Source: Salegentibacter sediminis
Lineage (GTDB): Bacteria; Bacteroidota; Bacteroidia; Flavobacteriales; Flavobacteriaceae
Reading direction: 5' to 3'
DNA: 42,675 nt
NCBI RefSeq assembly: GCF_002078605.1
Contig: NZ_MSJR01000014.1
Coordinates: 1 to 42,675, forward strand
Each line of letters begins with the position of its first letter. Position 1 is the first letter of the stretch. Below the pieces are notes generated by a model, which was not told the origin of the DNA, searched no databases, and saw only the letters and a program-made list of their open reading frames with translations. Shown here in pieces: positions 15,960 through 24,713 of the stretch. The position numbers and the translations under genes were made by a program.

Positions 15960-17384
15960 ATGAGTCATATCTTAAAGGGGGAGAAAGATTTTCAATCCAG
16001 CCACTCCGTAGAAAACAAAGCTCTGAGAATAAACTTAAATAAACACATCTACGGTACTTTTGCCGAAATAGGGGCCGGCCAGGAAACGGTACGTAATTTC
16101 TTTAGGGCAGGAGGGAGTTCCGGGACCATCGCCAAAACTATTAGTGCTTATGATAAGGATTTTAGTGACGCTATTTATGGTCGTGAGCCCCAGGGCAGAT
16201 ATGTTACCGAGGCCAGGCTAAAAGATATGCTCAATTTTGAAACCCGGGTTATTGAAGAACTTATTTCAAAAGAGAAACATCCCGATAAATTATTCTTTAG
16301 CTATGCCAATACGGTGGCTACTATAGATTATGCCAAGAAATACAAAGGTCACGGCTGGGTAGGAATTCAATTTCAAACCGAACCTGAAGGGGACTATAAC
16401 CAAATTATAATCCATATTCAGTTCCAGGAAAACAACGCCATGCAACAACAATGTACGCTGGGCTTGATGGGAGTAAACCTTATTTATGGGGCCTTTTATT
16501 ATCACGATGATCCAAAGAAACTTTTAAAGAGTCTGTACGATCATATCGATGTGGATAAGATTGAAATTGATGCGATTAATTTTCATGGGCCTGCCTTTAG
16601 CGCTGTAGATAATCGGTTACTTAGCCTGGAATTACTTCGGAAAGGGATAACCGAAGCGGTAATGTTCAATGCCGATGCCAATAATGTATTGCCTGCCAGC
16701 GTGCTTTATAAAAAGAATATCCTAACCTTAAGAGGGAGCTTCAGGCCTGTCACCAAGGTAAATATGAACATGTATGAAGAGTCCTTAAAGCTGTTTTTAA
16801 AGGAAAGGAAAGTTGATCCGGAAAATACCACCGTGATCTTTGAAATGACATTAAACAACCTTAAGGCCGAAGGAGATATTGATGAGAAAGATTTTCTGGA
16901 CCGGGCGCGCTTACTGTGTGCCATGGGACATACGGTGATGATCTCCGATTTTCAGGAGTATTATAAGGTGGTGGAATATTTTTCGCAACACACCAAAGCT
17001 CAAATGGGTCTTGCCATGGGAGTAAATACCCTTACCGAAATTTTTGAAACCAAATACTACCAGCATCTTAGTGGGGGCATCCTGGAAGCCTTTGGGAAAT
17101 TGTTTTTTAAGAATTTGAAGATTTACTTATACCCCCTAAAAGAGAGGGATACAATTCTGAATTCTGATAATCTCAAGGTGGAGAAAGGGATGAAAGAATT
17201 ATACAAATTCTTTAAAGATAACGGTAGAGTAGTCGATATTAAAAACTACCAACCTGAAATTCTCGATATTTTCTCCAGAGAGGTGCATAAAATGATTAAA
17301 GAAGGGAAAGAAGGCTGGGAAGACTCGCTGCCCGAACAAACTTCGAAAATGATTCTCGAGGAAAAATTATTTCAAACTTCCTGA
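15960..17384 (+). CDS. Large conserved protein of unclear function (often annotated as a TonB-dependent receptor or adenylyltransferase)
   Basis: The 474-residue protein is soluble, with no signal peptide and no long hydrophobic run. It opens with MSHILKGEKDF and contains NKHIYGTFAEIGAGQETVRNFF, FRAGGSSGTIAKTISAYD and FSDAIYGREPQGRYV, which I recognise as a widespread family seen in Bacteroidota and other phyla. Its database names (TonB-dependent receptor, nicotinate-nucleotide adenylyltransferase) do not fit what the sequence shows: there is no plug or barrel and no HxGH motif. GTFAEIGAGQ has a flavour of a nucleotide or SAM-binding turn but that is speculation. It is single, with a good terminator downstream. 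Confidence 0.8.
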   Translation: MSHILKGEKDFQSSHSVENKALRINLNKHIYGTFAEIGAGQETVRNFFRAGGSSGTIAKTISAYDKDFSDAIYGREPQGRYVTEARLKDMLNFETRVIEELISKEKHPDKLFFSYANTVATIDYAKKYKGHGWVGIQFQTEPEGDYNQIIIHIQFQENNAMQQQCTLGLMGVNLIYGAFYYHDDPKKLLKSLYDHIDVDKIEIDAINFHGPAFSAVDNRLLSLELLRKGITEAVMFNADANNVLPASVLYKKNILTLRGSFRPVTKVNMNMYEESLKLFLKERKVDPENTTVIFEMTLNNLKAEGDIDEKDFLDRARLLCAMGHTVMISDFQEYYKVVEYFSQHTKAQMGLAMGVNTLTEIFETKYYQHLSGGILEAFGKLFFKNLKIYLYPLKERDTILNSDNLKVEKGMKELYKFFKDNGRVVDIKNYQPEILDIFSREVHKMIKEGKEGWEDSLPEQTSKMILEEKLFQTS

Positions 17385-17417
17385 AACCACAGCCTCTATA
17401 AGGAGCCGAATATTTAG

Positions 17418-17445
17418 GAGGTTGCCAATAGGCGACCTCTTTTTT
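17418..17445 (+). terminator. Rho-independent terminator
   Basis: GAGGTTGCC (17418-17426) pairs with GGCGACCTC (17431-17439), with one T-G wobble and a 4-base loop, followed by six T. It lies 34 bases after the stop at 17384. Confidence 0.88.
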
Positions 17446-17575
17446 GTTTAAAATAAAACCCGGGGATACTAGCACGACAACAAAAAAAAACCACCCCAGG
17501 AAGTATAGCTGCATCCGGGTATAGATCAAGCGCGGGTTTTACCGAAACGCGACCGGGATTAAATTGAAATCATGC

Positions 17576-17692
17576 TTATTTCACATTCAAAAAAACGGTC
17601 ACAAAGATGATCACAAAAACCACAATGCCTATGGCAGTTAGTTCCTTGTGGTATTTTTTGATCCAATTAAGAAATGTAAAGTTCTGATCCAT
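17576..17692 (-). CDS. 38-residue single-pass membrane peptide
   Basis: Minus-strand ATG at 17692 to TAA at 17576-17578. The peptide has a polar N-terminal part (MDQNFTFLNWIKKYHKEL, net positive) and a single strong membrane helix at about residues 19-35 (TAIGIVVFVIIFVTVFL), ending NVK. The organisation suits a small inner-membrane protein with the N-terminus inside. It lies 135 bases upstream of nothing on the same strand but is downstream of the 17828-20883 regulatory operon in the same direction, so it could be cotranscribed. No homologue is known to me. Its completeness and hydrophobic profile make it plausible; it could still be chance. Confidence 0.5.
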   Translation of the reverse strand: MDQNFTFLNWIKKYHKELTAIGIVVFVIIFVTVFLNVK

Positions 17693-17827
17693 ATCTCCTG
17701 ATTTTATAGCAGATTGGTTCACAGCATTGAGGACAGGAATAAATTAATGAATTTATACTTCTGAAGATATGGGGGAAACCCTCTGTTTTGGATAATACCT
17801 TTTTCTTAACAGGCATAGGTTTCCAGC

Positions 17828-18595
17828 CTACATTTCCAACCATTGCCTGAAAGCTGCTGCCTTACTGCTGCTTATTACCTGGTCCCCGGGAGTTTCAGGT
17901 TTGGTACGCAGGAGCAATCTTCCTTTAAAATAACTTTCAGCTTTTTCCACTGCCATGATATTTATAATTAGCTGCCGATTCGCCCTGAAGAAACTATGGG
18001 TGTCCAGTTGTTCTTCCAACTGATCCAGGCTATTATTCACCGCAAATCGTTTTCCTTCACAATTCACTAAAAGAACTATTCCGTCTTCGGCTATAAAATA
18101 GGCTACTTCTTCTGTGGGGATCACCTGGATACTTTGTCCGCTTTTTACCATAAATCTGGATTTTGTCTTAGGCTTAGATTTACTCTGAACATCTTGAAGT
18201 AGTTGCTGGAAATTATTCAGTTGCTCGTGAAGCCCTTGATGGTTTAAACTTTCAAACTTTGCAATAGCGCCGGTGAGTTTCTCCTTCTTGATAGGTTTTA
18301 AAAGATAATCTATAGAGTTTACTTTGAAGGCTTCAATGGCATATTGATCATAAGCCGTAGTAAATATAACAGGGCAGGATACTTCTACCTGGTTAAAAAT
18401 TTCAAAGCTGTTTCCGTCAGATAGATGGATGTCGCAAAAAATTAGTTCCGGTGGGGTATTTGTTTTAAACCAGGCTACAGTTTCCTCAATACTTGGCAGG
18501 ATCTCAAGAATTTTGGTTCTGGGCTTTAGTTCCATGACCATCGCCGCCAGGGCCTGGGCTGCAAAATTTTCATCTTCAATAATTACTACTTTCAT
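17828..18595 (-). CDS. LytTR-family response regulator
   Basis: The 255-residue protein has a receiver domain with E7-D8, phospho-acceptor D55 in FCDIHLSDG, T79-T80 and K100 in YLLKPIKK, and a LytTR DNA-binding domain from about residue 145 (RFMVKSGQSIQVIPTEEVAYFIAEDGIVLL, then SFFRANRQLIINI). It would bind direct-repeat sites upstream of target genes. It is last in a three-gene minus-strand operon: its start overlaps the stop of the decayed kinase by 20 bases. Its likely target is the divergent receptor gene at 21080, given the repeats between. The kinase partner is probably the intact one at 19684-20883. Confidence 0.93.
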   Translation of the reverse strand: MKVVIIEDENFAAQALAAMVMELKPRTKILEILPSIEETVAWFKTNTPPELIFCDIHLSDGNSFEIFNQVEVSCPVIFTTAYDQYAIEAFKVNSIDYLLKPIKKEKLTGAIAKFESLNHQGLHEQLNNFQQLLQDVQSKSKPKTKSRFMVKSGQSIQVIPTEEVAYFIAEDGIVLLVNCEGKRFAVNNSLDQLEEQLDTHSFFRANRQLIINIMAVEKAESYFKGRLLLRTKPETPGDQVISSSKAAAFRQWLEM

Positions 18596-19682
18596 TATCT
18601 TTAATTTTCAATAATGGTAATTCTACTACCAGCTGATTGTTTTCGGAATAAACCTCTGGCAGCTCTTCGCTGAAAAAAGCATACCTGCTTTTTATAGGCT
18701 CAAATTTGGTTCCTGCCTCTGAATAAAAAACACTTTTCCAATATTTATGGCATTTCACCTTTAATTTTCCATCTTCTGCAGATAGTTGTATCTCCGGTTT
18801 ATCTTTGGCATTTGAATTTTCCATTTTCACAAGGTTTTCAATTACAAAAAATAAAACTCCCGGAGGTAAATATAAATTCCCGCTATCTTTTAGAGAATCC
18901 TTGTGAATTTTAATAGTTTCGCCTGATTGGCTATTTACCAGGTAGCTATAAGCATCTAGTGTTTCCAACTCTTCCTTAAATGTGATTAATTCATTTTCGT
19001 TGGAAGCCAGGAAAGAGCGGTATACCTCAGAAAGCTTTTCTACGAATCTCACGCTTTCCTCCGGATCCTTTGTGATAAGGGGAGTGAGTACTTCCAGGTT
19101 GTCGAACAAAAAATGAGGGTTTGCCTGGTCCTTAAGTTCCTGTAGTTCAGCATGAAATTTTTCCCTTTCCAGGCGGGCAGCATTCAATCTCTCCCGTTGC
19201 AGACGTTTCCTTATTCTGTTTCGCTCTACAAAATAGTAGAAAAATAGCCCTGAAACAGCTTGAATTACAAAACCTCTCCTTACAGCATCGGGGAACCATT
19301 GTACTTCTTCAACCCATATCACTATTACCCATAAAAATGGCAATTTAATGGCCGCCGTTAAAAATATGGTAGCTAAAACCACGATAAAACCCTCCGCCAA
19401 ATTGGTGAGAAGGCTGTTCAGGTTTTGAAAAGGAGGAGAATGGATGAATCTCGAAATTTTAGGGTATAACCAGAAAAGAATTAGAAAATAAAATACGCTT
19501 AAAATTAATTCTACCCAAATGGTGTAATCAAGAGGTATTAATACAGTGCCACGTGAAATATATATGGAGACCAGGTATAATACTAGGGTAACCAGTATGG
19601 CTACAATAATATTTTTCATCCACACCCGGTATTTATTATGGGGTGATGTAGTTAAATGACTATGTTTTGCAGGGAGATTCAC
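18576..19682 (-). CDS. Degenerate LytS-like sensor histidine kinase (pseudokinase)
   Basis: The 368-residue protein has about four membrane helices in residues 24-150, a coiled-coil linker (RIRKRLQRERLNAARLEREKFHAELQ, abbreviated here by position 153-178) and a His_kinase-like domain. The phosphoryl histidine is kept: H190 in QANPHFLFDNL. The ATP lid is lost: the N-box reads IENLVKMEN instead of IENAVKHN, and the G-box GxxNxxxR of its neighbours is absent. It therefore probably cannot bind ATP, while its histidine might be phosphorylated in a heterodimer. It follows the intact kinase by one base and overlaps the regulator. The frame is intact over 368 codons, so the gene is preserved, not a recent pseudogene. 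Confidence 0.82.
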   Translation of the reverse strand: MNLPAKHSHLTTSPHNKYRVWMKNIIVAILVTLVLYLVSIYISRGTVLIPLDYTIWVELILSVFYFLILFWLYPKISRFIHSPPFQNLNSLLTNLAEGFIVVLATIFLTAAIKLPFLWVIVIWVEEVQWFPDAVRRGFVIQAVSGLFFYYFVERNRIRKRLQRERLNAARLEREKFHAELQELKDQANPHFLFDNLEVLTPLITKDPEESVRFVEKLSEVYRSFLASNENELITFKEELETLDAYSYLVNSQSGETIKIHKDSLKDSGNLYLPPGVLFFVIENLVKMENSNAKDKPEIQLSAEDGKLKVKCHKYWKSVFYSEAGTKFEPIKSRYAFFSEELPEVYSENNQLVVELPLLKIKDNESSNY

Positions 19683-19683
19683 T

Positions 19684-20883
19684 CTAATAGGTTTGTTTTT
19701 TCATAATTTCCTCTTTGGATTCTAACTTTAAAAGAGGAATTTCTGCGATGAAGTTTCCATTGACTCTTTGAAATGATGTTTGCTTGTCGGTTAAGAATCT
19801 ATACCTGTTGATGAGATTTTTTAAACCTGTTTGGGTTGATGTGGTCGCTGTTTTTCTTGATTTTATTTTATTAGAGACAATCAGGCTGTCATCTTCAGTA
19901 GTGACCTTAATTACCAGAGGGTCTTTTCTTGTGGACCCGTTATGCTTAACCGCATTTTCGATGAGGCTTTGTAAAGCCCCGGGTGGTATAAACAGTTCCT
20001 TTTTTTCTTCAGGTATCTCCATGTTGAAGGTGATAGCATCTCCAAACCTGGTTTTCAGTAGAAAAGTGTAAGCCTTAACGACATTTAATTCCTGTTCTAA
20101 GCTTATCAGTTCTTTTTCACTGTTTTGAAGAAAAGCCCGATATACTTCCGATAATTTTTGTACAAATTTTATGGCCCGGGCCTGATCTATCCTAATCAGG
20201 GTTGCCAGGACATTCAGGCTGTTAAACAGAAAATGCGGATTCATCTGATTCCGAAGATGCTGTAATTGGGCTTCAAAACTTTCTTTTTGCAGTTTTGCGC
20301 TTCGCAGTAATTCCTTTTCCAGGCGCCGTTTACTCTGTTCTCTTTCTCCAAAATAATAGAAGATTAAGGCAAGAATAGCCATAAAAATGTAATTAAGCCT
20401 AATCTTCATATCAATTACGTCAATTTCAGGGAATACCAGGAAAAAGGGAATCAGAACCGTCACAAACAACAGGAGTACGGCACTAAAAATTACCAGCAGG
20501 GCTTCTACGCTGGATTTTAAAACAATAGGAGAACCTTTAAGTTTTAGGTTCACAAAAGAAGAGATTCCGCGGTGAACCAGGAATACTGAAAGAAGAAATA
20601 CAAAGGTAGCGGTCAATTCAAAGGCCATAATCTTATTAAAGACCGAGGTGCCATCCTGATTAAGAAACAAATTTCCCTGGTGAAGATATACAATAGTAAA
20701 GAAAATAAAAATGCTGGTTACCAGGGCTTTCAATATAAGTTTCCCGATCCATCCTTTTGAATTTTCTTTCTGTAAAGGCTCTTCAGCAGCGATTTGGTTA
20801 TGTAATCCGGTGGAGGTGATATATTTCTTGATTAACTGTTTCAGGTAAAAGTAAAGAATAAATAGCTTTTTTGTGGAATTCAT
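19684..20883 (-). CDS. LytS-like sensor histidine kinase
   Basis: The 399-residue protein has four or so hydrophobic helices at about 45-165, a linker helix with many charged residues, and a His_kinase domain with H217 in NQMNPHFLFNSLNVL, N-box LIENAVKHNGS and G-box TGLKNLINRYRFL. It should autophosphorylate and pass phosphate to the LytTR regulator. It is the first gene of a three-gene operon, followed with one-base spacing by a decayed paralogue. It shares a 196-base intergenic region with the divergent receptor gene. The absence of a periplasmic sensor domain means it probably senses in or at the membrane. Confidence 0.93.
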   Translation of the reverse strand: MNSTKKLFILYFYLKQLIKKYITSTGLHNQIAAEEPLQKENSKGWIGKLILKALVTSIFIFFTIVYLHQGNLFLNQDGTSVFNKIMAFELTATFVFLLSVFLVHRGISSFVNLKLKGSPIVLKSSVEALLVIFSAVLLLFVTVLIPFFLVFPEIDVIDMKIRLNYIFMAILALIFYYFGEREQSKRRLEKELLRSAKLQKESFEAQLQHLRNQMNPHFLFNSLNVLATLIRIDQARAIKFVQKLSEVYRAFLQNSEKELISLEQELNVVKAYTFLLKTRFGDAITFNMEIPEEKKELFIPPGALQSLIENAVKHNGSTRKDPLVIKVTTEDDSLIVSNKIKSRKTATTSTQTGLKNLINRYRFLTDKQTSFQRVNGNFIAEIPLLKLESKEEIMKKQTY

Positions 20884-20951
20884 GGTTTCTGAATATTAAA
20901 GGTTCATCCATCTGAAGGCAATTTCAGGGAAATTTTAAAAACTCCTTTCCA

Positions 20952-21014
20952 TTTCATCTACCCCATATCCCGTTTCACCCATCAGATTTCCCGCTTCGTC
21001 AGAATCTAGTTCCC
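20952..21014 (+). repeat. Three imperfect 21-bp direct repeats between kinase operon and receptor gene
   Basis: Units begin at 20952, 20973 and 20994. The first two share TTTCA at their start and TCCCG at their end and match at about 15 of 21 positions; the third is weaker (shares CTTC, TC and TTCCC). The 21-bp period equals two turns of DNA, which suits the direct-repeat architecture of LytTR binding sites. A further CCCGTTTCCC lies at 21021-21030. Confidence 0.55.
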
Positions 21015-21079
21015 TAAGGGCCCGTTTCCCTTCATCTTTGAGGTATAAAACAAGTATTAACCCATTAAAGATCAAAGTG

Positions 21080-23503
21080 ATGAAGTTGTATCGTAATTTA
21101 TTTTTTAGTGTATGTTTATTAGTTAGTCAATTTGTGTTAGCACAGGAGGGAATCTCCGGCAAACTGGAAGACCAAAAGGAGGAAACTGTTCCTTTTGCTA
21201 CGGTCTCTGTGATTAAACTGCCGGATTCCACCCTGGTAACAGGGACTACCTCTGATATTGATGGTAATTTTAATTTAAAGCCATCAGAAGAAGGTGAATA
21301 CGTCCTGAAATTCTCAGCCATCGGTTATGCCGATAATTTTTCTGAGGAACTCGAAGTCTCAGGCCCCGGTTTCAATTACGATCTGGGAGTTATTCTGCTT
21401 TCCGAAGAGACTACTATGCTCGATGAAGTGATGCTGAAAAGCTGGAAACCCAGAATGAAGGTGGAGAACGGGAATGTGACCATGGAAGTGGAAGGAACCA
21501 CTATGGCCGCGGGGAACAATGCCTACGAAATGCTGGTAAGGGCTCCCGGGGTCTCTGCCGACCAAAATGGAAATTTTAAGCTTAACGGAAGAAGCGGGGT
21601 TTCGGTAATGCTGGATGGCCGACTCACCTATTTGAGCCAGGAAGACCTGAAAAATCTGCTGGAATCAATGCCGGCCGAAAATATCAAAAGCATCGAGGTG
21701 ATGAACAATCCACCCTCAAAATACGATGCAGAGGGCAGCGCCGGGATGCTAAACATCAATCTTAAAAAGAACAGTATGAATGGCTTTAGTGGTAGCGTTT
21801 ATGCCGGTTATACCAAAGGCAAACCCAACCTCTTTAACAGTGGCACTAATTTTAATTTTAACCAGGGGAACTGGTCCAGTTTCATTAATCTTGATGTTTC
21901 AGAGCGGGGGACGGTTAGAGATGCTGAAGTAGAGCGGATCTATCCAGAAGAAGGAGATATCACTGAATTCCAGCAACAGGGACGCCAGGAATATATAAAG
22001 CTGGTGCCCTCGGTAATGGCCGGGAGCGATGTAGAGCTTAATGAAACCCACAGCGCAGGGGTGATGGCACAGTTTAATTATACCGGGATAGATGATGAAT
22101 GGCTAACCGACAGCCAGTTGTATAATAACACTGGAGACAAGCTTGCAGATATAGCTTCAGAAAATTACAAAACTACAGACACCTATAATGGCAGGTTAAA
22201 CTTTCATCATAAAATGAACCTGGATACCGCAGGCACCAGTATCTCTACAAATCTGGATTATGCGTTTTTAAAGAAGGATATTTTTTCAGAATTTTATAAT
22301 GCTTATGTTTATCCTACTGCCGATCCTGAAAATGAAATCCTTTTTAATGAATCTTTTTCAAACTACGACATTTATGCCGGGCAAGTCGACTTTAACCTGC
22401 CGCTGCGCAATGGTGGAAATCTGGAGACAGGAGTAAAAGCCAGTAAGGTAGTTTCAAAGTCAAACCTCGATTTCTATATCGATGAAAACGGGGAACGGGT
22501 TTTCCAACCGGAAAACAGCGACAGTTTTCGCTATGAGGAAGAGATATATGCGGCTTATGCAGAATTCTCCAAACAATTTAATGAGACCTGGAGCATAAAT
22601 GCCGGGTTAAGGCTGGAACAAACGAATGGCCTGGGAATTTCGGCTTCTATGGGGGAGGAGAACAAAAAAGAGTATCTGGAATTTTTTCCGAATCTGCAAC
22701 TTAACCAGAAAGTAAGTGATAATTATGAACTTACTTACTCTTATAATCGCAGGATCAAACGTCCAGCCTACGACAGGCTAAATCCGTTTCAATTTTTTAT
22801 AGACCCGTACAATTTAATTGTGGGAAACCCGAACCTGAGACCTCAGTTTTCCAATTCCTTCAGTATCATTCAGAACTTTTTCAGCAAGTATAATCTCAGC
22901 CTTCAATATGAAAGTATAACCGATTACAATACTGAAATCTTCTCGGTAAACGAAGCCACCGGAATCACTAAGGTAACCACCGGGAACCTGGATAATTACA
23001 GCTCCTATATGGCCAGCCTTATAGCTCCTGTAGAGTTTACTTCATTCTGGAACAGTAATAACAGCCTCATTTTAAATTACCAGGATAATCAAACGATAAT
23101 TGATGGTATAGATGTGGTGAATGAATCATTGTTTTATATGCTGCAATCTAATCATCAGATCAATTTACCGGCCGATTTCAAACTGGAGTTGAACGCTACC
23201 CTTCAGGGCCCAATGACGGTTGGTATTTATTACGTTGAGCCTATGCAATGGCTTGACGCTGGCATAAAACGGAGCTTTATAGATAATAAGCTGGACGTGA
23301 CCCTAAGGTTCACCGATATCTTCAAAAGTCAGGATCTAAAGATCACCTCGGAAATTGGCCAAAACCAGTTCAATATAGATCAGTATTTCAATAAACAGGC
23401 CGTAAGCCTGAACCTTCGCTATAATTTCAGCAAAGGAAACAGCAAAAAGAACACTCGCTCTACAAATACCCTGGAAGAAATGGACAGAGCGGGGGTTAAA
23501 TAA
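21080..23503 (+). CDS. TonB-dependent receptor-like outer-membrane protein
   Basis: Start at ATG 21080, since a signal peptide follows (MKLYRNLFFSVCLLVSQFVLAQ); an upstream in-frame ATG at 21038 adds only a non-signal leader. The 807-residue protein has a CarboxypepD_reg-like beta-sandwich (about 25-100), a plug with NNAYEMLVRAPGVSADQNGNFKLNG (position about 140-165) and NIKSIEVMNNPPSKYDAEGSAGMLNI, then a large outer-membrane beta-barrel. No SusD partner is next to it. It likely imports a ligand or acts in envelope stress; the substrate is unknown. Expression is probably driven by the adjacent LytTR system. A terminator follows at 23534. Confidence 0.9.
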   Translation: MKLYRNLFFSVCLLVSQFVLAQEGISGKLEDQKEETVPFATVSVIKLPDSTLVTGTTSDIDGNFNLKPSEEGEYVLKFSAIGYADNFSEELEVSGPGFNYDLGVILLSEETTMLDEVMLKSWKPRMKVENGNVTMEVEGTTMAAGNNAYEMLVRAPGVSADQNGNFKLNGRSGVSVMLDGRLTYLSQEDLKNLLESMPAENIKSIEVMNNPPSKYDAEGSAGMLNINLKKNSMNGFSGSVYAGYTKGKPNLFNSGTNFNFNQGNWSSFINLDVSERGTVRDAEVERIYPEEGDITEFQQQGRQEYIKLVPSVMAGSDVELNETHSAGVMAQFNYTGIDDEWLTDSQLYNNTGDKLADIASENYKTTDTYNGRLNFHHKMNLDTAGTSISTNLDYAFLKKDIFSEFYNAYVYPTADPENEILFNESFSNYDIYAGQVDFNLPLRNGGNLETGVKASKVVSKSNLDFYIDENGERVFQPENSDSFRYEEEIYAAYAEFSKQFNETWSINAGLRLEQTNGLGISASMGEENKKEYLEFFPNLQLNQKVSDNYELTYSYNRRIKRPAYDRLNPFQFFIDPYNLIVGNPNLRPQFSNSFSIIQNFFSKYNLSLQYESITDYNTEIFSVNEATGITKVTTGNLDNYSSYMASLIAPVEFTSFWNSNNSLILNYQDNQTIIDGIDVVNESLFYMLQSNHQINLPADFKLELNATLQGPMTVGIYYVEPMQWLDAGIKRSFIDNKLDVTLRFTDIFKSQDLKITSEIGQNQFNIDQYFNKQAVSLNLRYNFSKGNSKKNTRSTNTLEEMDRAGVK

Positions 23504-23533
23504 ACCTTTCTTCCAGATACAACTATCATCCTG

Positions 23534-23563
23534 AGTCCTCGTGAAAGCACGAGGACTTTTGTT
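23534..23563 (+). terminator. Rho-independent terminator of the receptor gene
   Basis: AGTCCTCGTG (23534-23543) pairs perfectly with CACGAGGACT (23548-23557) around AAAG, then TTTTG. It starts 31 bases after the receptor stop at 23503. The T tract is short. Confidence 0.8.
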
Positions 23564-23564
23564 A

Positions 23565-23595
23565 TTTGATAAACCTACAAAATCCCTTATCTTCA
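23565..23595 (+). promoter_or_regulatory. Candidate promoter of the HD-domain gene
   Basis: TTTG at 23565-23568 and TATCTTCA at 23588-23595 are 19 bases apart, matching the Bacteroidota promoter layout; the -7 box differs from TAnnTTTG at its last two positions. The start codon at 23605 follows closely, giving a very short leader. Confidence 0.45.
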
Positions 23596-23604
23596 AAAGA
23601 AAAA

Positions 23605-24129
23605 ATGGAAAAGCAAGCCCTGGAATTTGCCCGGAAAGCTCACGGAGACCAGCATCGAAAATATTCTGAAGAAGCATATATAGAGCATCCTATCCGCGTG
23701 GCCGAACTGGTGAGAAGCGTAGCCCATACCCCTGAAATGATTTGTGCGGCCTACCTACACGATGTGGTAGAGGATACCCCGGTCTCCCTGCAGGACATTG
23801 AGCGAAAATTCGGGAGAAAAATAATGGCTCTGGTGGAGGAACTAACCGATGAATACGAGAAAAAGAATTACCCGCATCTCAATCGGCGTCAGCGCAAGCA
23901 AAAAGAGGTGGAACGGCAGGCAGGAATAAGCCCGGAGGCCAAAACTATCAAGCTCGCCGATGTGGTAGATAACACCCGCGATATTCTTAAAAACGATCCC
24001 GGTTTTGCCCGTAAATATATTCGGGAAATGGAATCTCTGGTGGAAGTTCTGCAGGGCGGAGATTTTAAGTTGCTGATGCGAGCCTGCTATGAGGTCCAAC
24101 GTGGGATCATTCAATTAAAAAACCACTGA
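23605..24129 (+). CDS. HD-domain phosphohydrolase, MESH1/SpoT hydrolase-like
   Basis: Start placed at ATG 23605 because an upstream in-frame ATG at 23566 would overlap a candidate promoter. The 174-residue product has the HD metal-binding set: H in YIEHPIRVAELV, HD in AAYLHDVVEDT and D in TIKLADVVDNTRDI. These are the motifs of (p)ppGpp hydrolase domains of the Rel/Spo family, and the protein is the size of stand-alone small alarmone hydrolases. It would cleave (p)ppGpp or a related nucleotide in the cytoplasm. No synthetase domain is present. It stands alone, with a terminator from the receptor gene just upstream. Confidence 0.88.
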   Translation: MEKQALEFARKAHGDQHRKYSEEAYIEHPIRVAELVRSVAHTPEMICAAYLHDVVEDTPVSLQDIERKFGRKIMALVEELTDEYEKKNYPHLNRRQRKQKEVERQAGISPEAKTIKLADVVDNTRDILKNDPGFARKYIREMESLVEVLQGGDFKLLMRACYEVQRGIIQLKNH

Positions 24130-24223
24130 TCCCACCGGGTTTAAAACCTTCTAATTGTCGGTTTTAAAGCTTAAATTTATAGATTCTTTGAAAGGCAATT
24201 ATTATAAATATAAATTCTGAATT

Positions 24224-24712
24224 ATGAATATTTTATACCTGCACGGACTCGAAAGTAAGCTCAATGAAGCCAAAAGGGTTCGGCTTCAGAAATACGGAAA
24301 GGTGTTCGCGCCAAATATCGATTATTACAATATCCCCAACGCTATAGAATGGGTGCTGGGCAAATATGTCGACACCAAATTCGGGGCGGTGATAGGCAGC
24401 AGTATGGGGGGCTTCGCAGGTTATTATATTTCCAACCGGCTGGATGTGCCGGCACTGCTTTTCAACCCGGCATTAAAGGCCCGAACTACATATCAACAGG
24501 TGCCTGAGCTAAATCCTCATGCTAGCGCTTTTAAACAATTGGTGATAGGGCAACGAGATCCCGTGGTAAATCCAGCAGACACCTTAAACTTTTTGGGGGA
24601 ACATCTGGATCGTAGATCAGCATTATATATGCACCTGCGGCCCGAAATGGAACACCGGGTGCCCCTCGATTGCTTTGAGCAGGAACTGAAGGTCTTTTTT
24701 AAAAGAATTTGA
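24224..24712 (+). CDS. YqiA/YcfP-like alpha/beta-hydrolase
   Basis: The 162-residue protein begins with MNILYLHGLESK, the oxyanion HG turn. The nucleophile is S60 in GSSMGGF, the acid is probably Asp in GQRDPVVNP and the histidine is in MEHRVP near the end. This fits the small YqiA/UPF0227 esterase family. It is cytoplasmic; the natural substrate is unknown. It converges on the DUF1059 gene with one base between the stop codons. Confidence 0.82.
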   Translation: MNILYLHGLESKLNEAKRVRLQKYGKVFAPNIDYYNIPNAIEWVLGKYVDTKFGAVIGSSMGGFAGYYISNRLDVPALLFNPALKARTTYQQVPELNPHASAFKQLVIGQRDPVVNPADTLNFLGEHLDRRSALYMHLRPEMEHRVPLDCFEQELKVFFKRI

Positions 24713-24713
24713 A

